Below are positions 22,032 through 32,965 of a stretch of 64,000 nucleotides of DNA, piece after piece. The notes beneath the pieces are model-generated. The model worked only from the letters and a program-made list of their open reading frames with translations. It was not told the DNA's origin and did not search any database. Positions within the stretch are counted from its first letter, which is position 1, and every line of letters starts with the position of its first letter. This DNA comes from Elymus sibiricus (taxonomy: Eukaryota; Streptophyta; Magnoliopsida; Poales; Poaceae), in NCBI GenBank assembly GCA_039707655.1, contig CM077672.1, positions 353,878,031 through 353,942,030 on the forward strand, read 5' to 3'. A program made the translations under genes and the position numbers.

Positions 22032-22919
22032 TCAAGTGTTGTCATCCTTCATCCCCAAGTCCTTTTTGATTAAATCTTCCAAAACTTTTCTCATTAATTC
22101 TCTACTCTCATGCTCTTCCTTTCTAGTGGGTGAGCTTAGGTAATTGAAGGGGCTTTGATTGGTAACCTTAACATTCATAACTTCAAACTCAGGATCATCA
22201 CCATAAACATCCTCATACAAAACATGTATCTCATCATCAATAGGATCTCTAGCTGTACTCTCGAACCATTCTTCACTAAATCCCTCATCAATTCCTTTAG
22301 TAACCCATTCAAATTTATCACAAGCATGGTGGTACATAGTTTTAATTACTTCGGCGTATGGAACTCTCCTTCTAATATTTTTACCATAAGCAAAATAATC
22401 TTTAGATTCCAACCTACAAATAGTATCCTTATCATGAAGAATCTCCTCTATAGGAGGATGCTCAAAGTTCATTTTGTAAAAGGAGAAAATATCCCTAGCT
22501 TCTCGGATAATGTAATCAAATTCATGCATAAGGATTATAGTAGCAATTTTCTTAGCCCTAGGATTCTGGATGTTAGGGAGTTCATAAAATATCTTTTGTA
22601 AGGCGGGATGGATATGTAAAAAAATTCTTTCTAATTTAACCACAAGCATTGCAATAGCATCCACATAGCAATTTGTTTTATCAAGAATGGATTCATTAAT
22701 TATTGGTATAACACCCGCGCAATTAAAGAATTCCTGAATAATGTTTTTCCCCATAATATTACCACTTCCCACATGATAGACTTTAGTTTTGAAATTAGTG
22801 GGGGAGTTAGTCTCCGGGGGGTCATGATTAAGATCAAAAGAATGTGTTTTATCCCCAAGAGATTCACTACCACTATCCTCACTAGCACCTTCAACCATAA
22901 CTTTTTCAAATTCAGACAT
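22032..22919 (-). CDS. Gypsy B ORF, unknown function (gag-position)
   Basis: The start chosen is the ATG at 22919 (MSEFEKVMVEGASEDSG); an upstream ATG at 23060 would add a hydrophobic leader that looks accidental. The frame is 295 residues and unbroken. It is acidic at the N-terminus, then helical with ILDKTNCYVDAIAMLVVKLE and DEFDYIIREARDIFSFY-type blocks, and ends in a charged EEHESRELMRKVLEDLIKKD tail. No zinc knuckle, protease or polymerase motif is visible. It occupies the gag position directly after the primer site, so a structural or packaging role is a guess. An unbroken frame in a non-autonomous element hints at recent use. Confidence 0.65.
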   Translation of the reverse strand: MSEFEKVMVEGASEDSGSESLGDKTHSFDLNHDPPETNSPTNFKTKVYHVGSGNIMGKNIIQEFFNCAGVIPIINESILDKTNCYVDAIAMLVVKLERIFLHIHPALQKIFYELPNIQNPRAKKIATIILMHEFDYIIREARDIFSFYKMNFEHPPIEEILHDKDTICRLESKDYFAYGKNIRRRVPYAEVIKTMYHHACDKFEWVTKGIDEGFSEEWFESTARDPIDDEIHVLYEDVYGDDPEFEVMNVKVTNQSPFNYLSSPTRKEEHESRELMRKVLEDLIKKDLGMKDDNT

Positions 22920-23107
22920 GATAACAGTTTCAAGCAAAGCAAGTAAACTAGAAAACAAGCAAATAAAATATTTTTGTGTTTTTGCAAAGAAATTTTTTAG
23001 AAGTGGGGGAGATGAAAATGAGAGGCAAATGCAAATAAAAGGTAAATAAAGTAAATGCAAGTGAATGATAATTTGTGCGAAGGTACTTGGTAATTTTGAT
23101 GACGTCT

Positions 23108-23124
23108 CCCCGGCAACGGCGCCA
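23108..23124 (-). other. Primer binding site of Gypsy B
   Basis: The plus strand reads ccccggcaacggcgcca, so the minus strand is TGGCGCCGTTGCCGGGG, the usual primer site of this lineage. It lies 11 bp from the LTR end at 23136. Confidence 0.88.
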
Positions 23125-23135
23125 GAAATTCTTCC

Positions 23136-24685
23136 TGCTACTTGTAGTCTGCGTTGGTATTTCCCCGAAGAGGAGAGGATGATGCAGTATAGTAGAGATA
23201 AGTATTTCCCTTAGTTAAGAACCAAGGTTATCAATCCAGTAGAAGAACCAAGCAAAATTCTGTTAAGCGCACCTGTACACACAAGAGCAAATACTTGCAC
23301 CCAACGCAAATAAGAGGGTTGTCAATCCTCTTAGCGGTTATTTGCAAGGATTAAATCTTATCGAGGTAAATAGATAAACTAAACTACTAATTAAAATAAA
23401 AGTAAATAAATTGCAGCAAGGTATTTTTAGGTTTTTTATATAATAAAGATAGACCCGGGGACCATAGTTTTCACTAGAGGCTTCTCTCTTGAGCACATAA
23501 ACATACGGTGGGTAAACAAATTACTGTTTGGCAATTGATAGAAAAGCAAATAATTATGATGAATTCATGGCAATGATCATGTATATAGGCATCATGTCCG
23601 AGACAAGTAGACCGACTCCTGCCTGCATCTACTACTATTACTCCAACCATCGACCGCTATCCAGCATGCATCTAGGGTAGTAAGTATGAAACAAAGTAAC
23701 GCCTTAAGCAAGATGACATGATGTAGAGAAGCAAATTCAAGCAATATGAATAAACCACATCTTTTTATCCTTAATGGCAACAATACAAATATGTGTCATG
23801 TCCCTTTCTGTCACTGGGATTGAGCACCGCAAGATTGAACCCATCACAAAGCACCTCTCCCATTGCAAGATAAATCAATCTAGTAGGCCAAACTAAACCG
23901 ATAGATCGGAGAGAAATACAAAGCTATAACAGTCATGCATAAAAGAGTTCAGAGAAGACTCAAATATTTCTCACGAATAATCTGATCATAAACTCACAAT
24001 TCATCGGATCCCAACAAACACACCTCAAAAGAAGATTACATCGGATAGAACTCCAAGAACATCGAGGAGAACATTGTATTGAAGATCAAAGAGAGAGAAG
24101 AAGCCATCTAGCTACTAGCTATGGACCCGTAGGTCTGTGGTAAACTACTCACACATCATCGGAAGGGCAGCAAGGTTGATGTAGAAGCCCTCCATGATCG
24201 ATTCCCCCTCCGGCAGAGTACCGGAAAAGGCCTCCAGATGGGATCGCGGAAGAACAGAGGCTTGCGGTGGCGGAAAGGTTTTTTCTTCTGGCTCTCTGGG
24301 GCTTTCCCAATATTTGTGAATTTATAGAAGTGGAATTAGGTCAATCGGAGTCACGTGGGCCCCACAAGGTAGCACGGCGCCCCCTCCCCTGGGGCGCGCC
24401 CTAGTGCCTTGTGAAGCCTCCGTGAGGCTTCTGGCCTCCTCCCGAAGCTTCCCAGGTTTCTTTTGTCCAGTAAAAAATCTCCAAAAAGTTTCGTGGCATT
24501 TGGACTTCATTTGGTACTGTTTCTCTGAAAAGCCAAAAACAAGCAGAAAACAGCAACTAGCACTAGGCACTGGGTTAATAGGTTAGTCCCAAAAAATGAT
24601 ATATAATTGCATATAAAAAAATCCAAGATTGATACTATAATAGCATGGAACAATAAAAAATTATAGATACGTTGGAGACGTATCA
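23136..24685 (-). repeat. 5' LTR of Gypsy B
   Basis: This 1550-bp LTR begins TGATACGTCTCC on the minus strand at 24685 and ends at 23136. The flanking duplication attgt follows at 24686-24690, directly beside Gypsy A pol. Confidence 0.94.
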
Positions 24686-24690
24686 ATTGT

Positions 24691-27064
24691 TCATCAGGGA
24701 AATCATCATTAATAGGAAGTGGGTCATCAAGAACATTTTTCATCCTAGACAAATTATCAGCTACGGGATTCTCAGCTCCCTTTTCTATCAACAATATGCA
24801 AATCAAATTCTTGCAGCAAAAGAACCCACCTAATAAGTCTAGGTTTAGCATCTTTCTTTTCCATAAGGTATTTAGTTACAGCATGATCAGTATGAATAGT
24901 AACTTTGGAATCAACAATGTAAGATCTGAATTTATCACATGCAAACACAACTGCTAAAAATTCTTTCTCAGTAGTAGCATAATTTCTTTGAGCACTGTAT
25001 AGAGTTTTACTAGCATAATGAATAACATTCAATTTCTTATCAACTCTTTGTCCTAGAACAGCACCAACAGCATAATCACTAGCATCACACATAATTTCAA
25101 AGGGTATGTTGCAATCAGGTGGTTGAACAATAGGTGCAGAAATTAAGGCTTTCTTAAGTATTTCAAAGGCTTCTACGCAATCATCATCAAAAACAAATGG
25201 CACATCTTTTTGCAAGAGATTAGTAAGAGGCCTAGAAATTTTAGAGAAGTCTTTTATAAACCTTCTATAGAAGCCAGCATGACCAAGGAAACTTCTTATA
25301 CCTTTGATATCTTTAGGACATGGCATTTTCTCAATTGCATCAATCTGAGCTTTATCAACTTTAATACCTCTTTCAGAAATTTTATGCCCAAGGACTATAC
25401 CTTCATTCACCATAAAGTTGTACTTCTCCCAATTCAAGACAAGATTAGTTTCTTCACATCTCTGCAAAACTCGATCAATGTTGCTCAAGCAATCATCAAA
25501 AGAAGTTCTGTAAATGAAGAAATCATCCATGAAAACCTCAACAATCTTTTCACAAAAGTCAGAGAATATAGCAGTCATACATCTTTGAAAGGTAGCAGGT
25601 GCATTACATAAACCAAATGGCATACGACGATAAGCATAAGTCCCAAAAGGACAAGTAAATGTGGTTTTCTCTTGATCTTCAGGTGAAACAGGTATTTGAG
25701 AGAAACCAGAATAACCATCTAGGAAGCAAAACTGTGTATGCTTAGATAATCTTTCTAACATTTGATCAATAAAAGGCAAGGGGTAATGATCCTTCCTAGT
25801 AGCTTTATTCAGTTTCCTGAAATAAATTACCATCCTATAACCAGTTACAATTCTTTGTGGAATAAGTTCATTTTTATCATTAGGAACAACGGTAATACCT
25901 CCTTTCATAGGAACACAATGAACAGGACTTACCCATCTACTGTCAGCTATGGGATAAATTATACCTGCCTCAAGAAGCTTTAATATTTTAGTTCTTACCA
26001 CATCCTTCATTCTAGGATTTAGCCTTCTTTGATGATCAATAACGGGTTTAGCATCCGGCTCCATATGAATTTTATGCTGACATAAAGTGGGACTAATGCC
26101 CTTGAGATCATCGAGAGTATATCCAATAGCAGCATGGTGCTTCTTCAGAGTTTTAAGTAATCTCTTATCTTCATGCTCTGAAATGTTAGCACTAATAATA
26201 ACAGGATATATCTTCTTTTCATCAAGATAAGCATATTTAAGTGTATCAGGTAATTGCTTTAATTCGAACACAGGGTCACCTTTGGGTGGAGGAGGATCTC
26301 CCAAGGTTTCAACGGGCAAATTATGTTTAAGAATAGGTGCTTGTTTAAAGAACAACTCATCTATTTCATTTCTTTCATTCATATGCATATCATTCTCATG
26401 GTCTAGCAAATATTGTTCTAAGGGATCAGTAGGAGGCACAACAATAGAAGCAAGACCAATAATTTCATCCTTATTAGGTAATTCTTTATCATGAGGTTGT
26501 CTACGAAACTTAGAGAAATTAAACTCATGAGACACATCACCAAAATTAACACTGACAGTTTCTTTATTGCAATCAATCTTAGCATTAACTATATTCAAGA
26601 AAGGTCTACCAAATATAATGGGACAAAAATCATCTTGTGGTGATCCAAGAACAAGAAAATCAGTAGGATATTTGATCTTACCACACAAGACTTCAACATC
26701 TCTAACAATCCCAAGTGGTGTAATAGTATTTCTATTTGCGAGCTTAATAGAAACATCAATATCTTCAATCTCAACAGGTGCAATATCATTCATGACTTCT
26801 TGATAGAGAGTAAACGGAATAGCACTCACACTAGCACCAATATCACACAAACCATGATAGCAATGATCTACAATTTTAACAGAAATAACAGGCATGCCAA
26901 TTACAGGTTTGTTTTTATCTTTAGTGTCTGGCTTAGCAATTCTAGTTGCTTCATCACAGAAATATATGACATGTCCATCAAAGTTATCAACCAAAAGATC
27001 TTTAACCATTGCAATATTAGGTTCAACTTTAATTTGTTCAGAAGGTCTAGGTGCTCTAATATTA
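24691..27064 (-). pseudogene. Protease, reverse transcriptase and RNase H of Gypsy A
   Basis: The long frame (27009-24772) shows, in order, an aspartic protease site ([12 protein letters not shown]), a family block [14 protein letters not shown], reverse transcriptase motifs ([57 protein letters not shown] with catalytic DD) and RNase H ([38 protein letters not shown]). An extra G near 24778 shifts the frame just before [12 protein letters not shown], which continues to PDEQL at the Gypsy B junction. These enzymes would mature gag, copy RNA to cDNA and remove the RNA strand. Only the C-terminal shift clearly breaks this part. Confidence 0.93.
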
Positions 27065-28034
27065 CTTTATTAAGCACAGTTAAAGCTTTAGCATGTTCCT
27101 TAATCCTAACAGGGAAAGGAGGTTTCTCAATATAAGCAGCAGGCACAACTGGATCAACATTGTAAACAATTGTTTCTTCTTTAACACTAACAGGTTCTTC
27201 ATTTAATTCAGTAGGTGGGTGATATTTAAACCATTTCTCCTTAGGAAGATCAACATGAGCAGCAAAAGATTCACAAAAGGTAGCTACTATCTCAGAGTCA
27301 AGTCCATATTTAGTACTAAACTTATGAAAAGCATCAGTTTCCATAAAAGATTTAACACAATCAAACTCAAGATTTATACCTGACTCATTACCTTTGTCGA
27401 TTTCCCAATCTTCAGAGTTACGTTTAATTCTTTCCAAAAGATCCCATCTGAATTCAATAGTTCTCTTCATAAAGGAACCAGCAGAAGAAGTATCGAGCAT
27501 GGATTGATCATTATGAGAAAGCCGAGCATAAAAGATTTGAATAATTATTTCTCTTGAGAGCTCATGATTGGGGCATGTATGCAACATATACTTAAGCCTC
27601 CCCCAAGCTTGAGCGATACTTTCTCCTTCACGAGGCCAAAAATTATATATATAATTCCGATCACGATGAACCAAATGCATAGGATAAAATTTCTGGTGGA
27701 ATTTCAGCTTCAACCGGTTCCAATCCCATGTTTCAGTATCATCACATAGCCTATACCATGTCAATGAATTTCCCTCCAAAGATAAAGGGAATACTTTCTT
27801 ATTAACTCCATCTCTGGATAGACCTGCAAGCTTAAACAATCCACAAATTTTATCCACATATATCAAGTGCACATCAGGATGCACCGTTCCATCTCCTGCA
27901 TAAGGATTAGCCAGCAGTTTCTCTATCATACCTGAAGGAATGTCATAATAAATATTTTCAGTAGGTTCAGTAGGCAATGCTTCCGGTCGAGGAGAAGATA
28001 CCCCGAACAAACCCCTCAAAGGATTACTTTCCAT
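26901..28034 (-). pseudogene. gag of Gypsy A
   Basis: The start MESNPLRGLFGVSSPRPE at 28034 follows the primer site by about 80 bp. The capsid region shows HLIYVDKICGLFKLAG, GNSLTWYRLCDD, LKLKFHQKFYPM and REGESIAQAWGRLKYMLHTC, matching the retrotransposon gag family (PF03732 type). A one-base indel near 27064 shifts the frame, so gag no longer runs into protease as one polyprotein as is usual in this lineage. No CCHC zinc knuckle is visible. Confidence 0.85.
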
Positions 28035-28112
28035 AGTGACAAGTGACAGTAAATTTCAGCACGTAATATAAATGTTTCCTTACCAAATTCCACTCACCAA
28101 AGGCGCTTCACT

Positions 28113-28129
28113 CCCCGGCAACGGCGCCA
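28113..28129 (-). other. Primer binding site of Gypsy A
   Basis: The plus strand reads ccccggcaacggcgcca, the same 17 bases as in Gypsy B. It lies 11 bp inside the 5' LTR. Confidence 0.88.
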
Positions 28130-28140
28130 GAAAAGAGTCT

Positions 28141-29627
28141 TGATAACCCACAAGTATAGGGGATCTATCATAGTCCTTTCGACAAGTAAGAGTGTCGAAC
28201 CCAACGAGGAGCAGAAGGAAATGACAAGCAGTTTTCAGCAAGGTATTCTCTGCAAGCACTGAAATTGTAGGTAACAGATAGTTTGGTAGCAAGATAATTC
28301 ATAACAAGTAACAAGTAGTAACGGTAACAAAGGTGCAGCAAGCTGGAATGATTTCTTATAATAAGCAAAGCGTTCTCGAGGACACACGGGAATTTCATCT
28401 AGTCACTTTCATCATGTTTGTTTGATTCGCGTTCGCTACTTTGATAATTTGATATGTGGGTGGACCCGTTCTTGGATGCTGTTCTTACTTGAACAAGCCT
28501 CCCACTTATGATTACCCCCTCTCACAAGCATTCGCAACTACGAAAGAAGAATTAAGATAACTCTAACCATAGCATGAAACATATGGATCCAAATCAGCCC
28601 CTTACGGAATAGCGCATAAACTAGGGTTTAAGCTTCTGTCACTCTAGCAACCCATCATCTAATTACTACTCCACAATGCCTTCCCTTAGGCCCAAAGATG
28701 GTGAAGTGTCATGTAGTCGACGTTCACACGACACCACTAAAGGAAGCAACAACATACATATCATCAAAATATCGAACGAATACCAAATTCACATGATTAC
28801 TTATGACAAGACTTCTCCCATCTCCTCAAGACCAAAAGTAACTACTCACAAATCATATTCATGTTCAAGATCAGAGGGGTATTGAATAGCATTAAGGATC
28901 TGAACATATAATCTTCCACCAAATAAACCAACTAGCATCAACTACAAGATGCAATCAACACTACTAGCAACCCACAGGTACCAATCTGAGGTTTTGAGAC
29001 AAAGATTGAATACAAGAGATGAACTAGGGTTTGAGATGAGATGGTGCTGGTGAAGATGTTGAAGAAGATTGGTCCTCCCACGATGAGAGGATCGTTGGTG
29101 ATGTCGATGGCTTCGATTTCCCCCTCCCGGAGGGAAGTATCCCCGGCGAAATCGCTCCGCCGGAGAGCAAAATAGCTCCTGCCCAGGTTCCGCCTCGAGA
29201 CGGCGGCGCTTCATCCCGAAAGTCTTCTTCTGATTTTTTCTAGGGCAAATGGCTTCATATAGCAGAAGGAGGGGGCCGGAGGCCTGCCAGGGGCCCCACA
29301 AGCTCGGGGGCGCGCCAAGGGGGTAGGGCGCGCCCCCTAGGCTTGTGGCTTCCTGGTGGGCCCCCTCCTAGTAATTCTTTCGCTAGTATTTTTTATATAT
29401 TCAAAAATAATTCTCCGTAAATTTTTAGGTCATTTGGAGTTGTGCAGAATAGCCATCTCTGTTTCACCCCTTTCAGATCCAGAATTCCAACTACCGGCAA
29501 TCTCCCTCTTCATGTGAATCTTGCAAAATAAGAGAGAAAAGGCATAAGAATTGTACCATAAAGTAAAATAATGATCAAAAACATAATAATTAACTGTAGA
29601 AAATCATGATGCAAATTGGACGTATCA
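28141..29627 (-). repeat. 5' LTR of Gypsy A
   Basis: This 1487-bp LTR begins TGATACGTCCAATTTGCATC on the minus strand at 29627 and ends GGGTTATCA at 28141. The next bases on the right (ggaat, 29628-29632) are one copy of the target duplication inside LINE reverse-transcriptase sequence. The partner LTR is outside the window. Confidence 0.9.
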
Positions 29628-29648
29628 GGAATACGGAAAAGACTGGAA

Positions 29649-31268
29649 TTAACAAGAGTTAAATGACCCCCCCCCCCCCCCCCCCGAGGAGGCAGTGTTA
29701 CCAATCCATGCATCTAGCTTCTTAAGCATCTTAGCAACCACAAAGTCGAAATCCAAGGTTTTGAGGGCAGAGAAGCTAACATGCACCCCCAAATATTTCA
29801 TGGGCAAATGCCCCACTTTACATCCAAATAGATCAAAATATGCAGCCATTATATTATTATCAGCCCCCAAAGCATAAATCTCGCTCTTATCATAATTAAT
29901 CTTTAAACCAGACATCATTTCAAACAGATAAAGGAGGAGTTTCAAATTGATCATATTCTCACGGACATGATGTATGCAAAGAATGGTGTCGTCCACGTAT
30001 TGCAACACTGCTACACCTTTTTCTATAAGATCAGGAGCTAAACCCACCAACATCCCATTACTTTGGGCTTTTAAAACCATTTTAGCTAGTCAAGCACTCC
30101 GCATCCATATTAAACAAAAAGGGTGAGAAGGGGTCCCCCTGTTGTACCCCTTTAGCACTTTGGAAGTAGGGACCACCTTATCATTCAATTTAATAGAAAC
30201 AGTCCCATTTCTGAGAACCTTCTCTACCCAGGAACACCATTTACTATTAAACCCACGAATCTTATGGCAAGCAAGCAGAAAGTCCCAATTGACTTTGTCG
30301 TAAGCTTTCTCGAAGTCTAGCTTAATTACCACCCCCACATGTTTCTTAATATGAGCATGATGCATAATTTCATGCAAAGACAAAATACCATCAACAATTT
30401 GATGTTTCTTGATAAAAGCATTTTGTTGAATGCTAAAAAGATTATAGACAAAGGGTTCTGTTCTAATATCCATGGTTTTTGTGATCCATTTGTAAATGCA
30501 ACGCAACAAACAAATAGGTCTGTATTGCTTAATTTTATTGGCCTCCGACATCTTAGGTATAAGGGTAATGATGCGATAGTTAAGCCTATGCACATCCAGG
30601 GACCCCTCAAAGAAAGCCTCAAAGATATTCATAATATCATCACACACAATGTCCCAACATTGTTGAAAGAATTCTATTGGAATAAGATCTGGACCACGAG
30701 CTCTATTCGCATCCATGCTAAACAAAGAAAATTTAACCTCCTCAACAGTAAAATATTCAACAAAAAATTGTCAAAGCCATTAATGTTTTCATCTTCTCCC
30801 CACAAGTCAGGAGATAAAGAGAACAAGTTCCCAGGCGCAGGACCAAAGACATATTTATAATAGGTTGTAGCATGTGCAAGCAGGTTATCGGTGCCCTTTA
30901 TCGTGTTGCCATTCTCCTCTAATGAATGGATTAAATTTTTTTCTTCTCCTGCCATTACACACACGCTGAAAGTAGGCGGTATTATTTTCACCTTGTAGCA
31001 ACCACCTCTCATTAGACACTTGGGCCCACTGCAACTCTTCATTAGCATAAAGCTCATTAAGCTCCACCATAATCTCCACTTTCTTGTTATAATCTTCAAC
31101 ACTTAACAGAGTTAACTCTTCCAACCTTTGTAGTATTAAAAGTTCCTCTTTCAACTCACCTTTCCTTTTTTTATTATGCCCAAAGATATTAGAGCCCCGC
31201 CCTTTAAAGTATTTTTTAAATCTCTTCAACTTAATGTTCAACACATCAATAGGGTCAAAACTATTCAC
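29649..31268 (-). pseudogene. LINE reverse transcriptase
   Basis: Upstream pieces (31268-30674) cover the linker between endonuclease and polymerase. The polymerase shows NRARGPDLIPIEFFQQCW, NYRIITLIPKMSEANKIKQY (family RPISL block as RPICLL), VVIKLDFEKAYDKVNWDFL, a broken GDP..PFLFN block near 30120, and QYVDDTILCI at about 29990, where LINEs usually have YADD. Two frameshifts lie between 30140 and 30075. At 29667-29686 a run of 20 C (poly-G on the coding strand) sits inside the SSGGR-LTLVNS motif, so the run has expanded in coding sequence. It ends at the Gypsy A LTR. Confidence 0.88.
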
Positions 31269-31340
31269 ATGTTGCCCCCAAACACGTGAGACAGTAGGCA
31301 GGAGCTCCTCATTTTTAAACCAAGCAACGTCAAAACAAAA

Positions 31341-32100
31341 TTATCTAGGAGGCTTAGGTTCAACAGAGTTAATCCCACGGTCTATAATCAAGGGATTATG
31401 GTCGGACAAGTCTCTCACAAGTTTAAACACGTGCACTAAAGGAAAATAGCTCTCCCAAGAACTTGACATGAGAATTCTATCTAGCTTTTCTAACGTTGGA
31501 TCTAACTGCTTATTGGACCACGTAAACGCCCCTCCAGACATGTAAATCTCTCTCAATCCATATGTATGAATAATCGAATTAAACAGATCCGAGGAGTGTG
31601 GAAGGGGAGAGGTTTTTTTTTCCTCACAGCTCCTGAGGATATTAAAATCCCCTCCCACTATAAAAGGATAAGTCAAAGTTGCACAAAGATGAGCTAGTTC
31701 AGAAAGAAATTCCCCTTTTAATTCCTCATGAGCAAGCCCATACACCACAACAATTGAAAGGGTGCGTCTACGAATTTTATGATATACATCCACATGGATA
31801 AAGTGTCTCCCTTTGTTGATGGCTTTAACTTCCAGAGTATCACATTAGAAACCACAAAGGATGCCTCCAGATTTCCCAATAAAAGGGATACAATCCCATT
31901 TAAACAATTTCCCAGGATCTAATTTCCTAAAAAAAACATGGTTGCAGTTTTTCTTCATAGTTTCTTGAACACCCACAAAGTCCAGATCATACTTCTGAAT
32001 GAGATCAGACAAACAGGAGGCCATACCCTTCTACCCCACCCCCGTACAATTCCAAAATATTGCTCTCAATTATATTTGCTAGGAAGTTTCCTTATCCTAC
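31341..32100 (-). pseudogene. LINE endonuclease domain
   Basis: The recognisable core (31793-31341) reads SIVVVYGLAHEELKGEFLSE, then PFIVGGDFNILRSCEEK with the GDFN catalytic block, GAFTWSNKQ, and SDHNPLII with the terminal catalytic His. The N-terminal part (32090-31800) is broken by stops but still shows VQETMKK-like and GKSGGIL-like remnants. This domain nicks target DNA to prime reverse transcription. Confidence 0.85.
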
Positions 32101-32287
32101 CAGTGCTGCTAGGAGGCAATGCAGTACTGGAGGGTTTATACTGCCAATGATGCTTTTGTCTACTTTGTTAATCTTTTTATTATATAACTCATTTCTACAT
32201 AGTTCCAACTCCCTAAGCACATTAATGTTCTCAAAATCATCATTAGGAATCATCACACCCATTAAGGAAGCTTTAGAGACAATTTCT

Positions 32288-32920
32288 TTATCGGATAAAG
32301 CCTTTGCCTGAGATGTACCTTCTAGGTTTCTTTTTTTTAGCAAAGGCTGCAGCCACCTCATGAACTTTCTGCATCTTGGTTGCCCTATAGTAGGTAAAAT
32401 GCTCTTGAGGGGCCGTAACTCCATCACCATCTTCAGTTTGCACATTCTCAAGAGGACTGTCAGGTGATTCCACCACATACTTTTGCTGTTCACAATCCTC
32501 ATTTCGAGCAGAATTTGCGATTTCCACTACAGTAGGCAAAGAGGGCCATTCGTTGTAGTTGAGGGTAGAGAACTTTCTATATTCTTCAGAGAACATATGG
32601 GAGATCTTATATTCGGCACACAACTCAGGTGTATTGGGAGCATTCACAAGAGCAACAGTCCATGCATTTTTGTTACAGGAAGTCACATTTCCACGAACAT
32701 GGGGCACAACTTTCTGAAGCCTCCAAAACTGCACATTCGTCTCATTAGTTTCTTTTCGCAGGATTTCAACACAACCACCTTGCTCCCAAGCAATGGTTTC
32801 GATCAGCAGCTTCCCACCACAGCTACTACCACTCTCCGAAGCTTTGTCAGAAGAAAGAGATGTGGTATTCTGCACATATTGATTTCCTCCTCCATTTCCA
32901 GAAAATTCAGTAGATTCAAA
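32288..32920 (-). pseudogene. LINE ORF1, C-terminal part
   Basis: A frame of about 195 residues ends at 32288 and is rich in serine, glutamate and asparagine, with a basic FAKKKKPRR stretch near the end. It lies directly upstream of the endonuclease. It has no RNA-binding or zinc-knuckle motif left, so it is called from position only. Confidence 0.5.
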
Positions 32921-32965
32921 TCTATTTTCTTATACTTGATTGCAACTATGTTCTGAATATTGTAC
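32921..32965 (-). pseudogene. Mutator-like transposase, fragment left of Gypsy D
   Basis: The minus strand encodes EYNIQNIVAIKYKKID, which continues in frame from ELRNAFSEY at 40498-40545 on the other side of Gypsy D when one tgtac copy is removed. It matches the early N-terminal region of Mutator-type transposases, then the LINE begins. Confidence 0.7.

Larger units (their letters stand above)
17553..24685 (-). mobile_element. Gypsy B: non-autonomous LTR retrotransposon
   Basis: LTRs at 17553-19113 and 23136-24685 flank a 4-kb interior. The 5-bp duplication is attgt (17548-17552 and 24686-24690). The minus strand starts TGATACGTCTCCAACG and ends with CTACAAGTAGCA. The primer site is TGGCGCCGTTGCCGGGG, and the polypurine tract TAAGCTTGGGGATGC abuts the 3' LTR. 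The interior has one ORF of unknown function and about 2.9 kb without coding signal, and no pol domain. It shares primer site, polypurine tract and much of its 3' interior with Gypsy D, so both were probably mobilised by an Athila-like helper. Confidence 0.95.
17104..29627 (-). mobile_element. Gypsy A: Athila-like LTR retrotransposon, interrupted, 3' end outside window
   Basis: On the minus strand the order is 5' LTR (29627-28141), tRNA-type primer site (28129-28113), gag, protease, reverse transcriptase, RNase H (28034-24691) and integrase (17547-17104). Gypsy B (17553-24685) separates RNase H from integrase, and the CACTA separates the integrase from the rest of the element, left of the window. 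Removing B and one attgt copy restores sequence continuity through PDEQL and AVINASRNTPWYADY. The order gag-PR-RT-RH-IN and the gag motifs point to the Athila lineage. Frameshifts and stops make this copy inactive. Confidence 0.92.
29628..32920 (-). mobile_element. LINE (non-LTR retrotransposon), 5'-truncated and cut by Gypsy A
   Basis: The minus strand carries an ORF1 tail (32875-32288), an apurinic-type endonuclease (about 32090-31341) and a reverse transcriptase (30725-29649). The right boundary near 32920 is where Mutator-type coding sequence (EYNIQNIVAIKYKK) gives way to ORF1-type sequence; the exact base is uncertain. The left boundary is the Gypsy A LTR, so the rest of the reverse transcriptase and the 3' tail are outside the window. 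Several frameshifts mark it as old. Confidence 0.85.
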
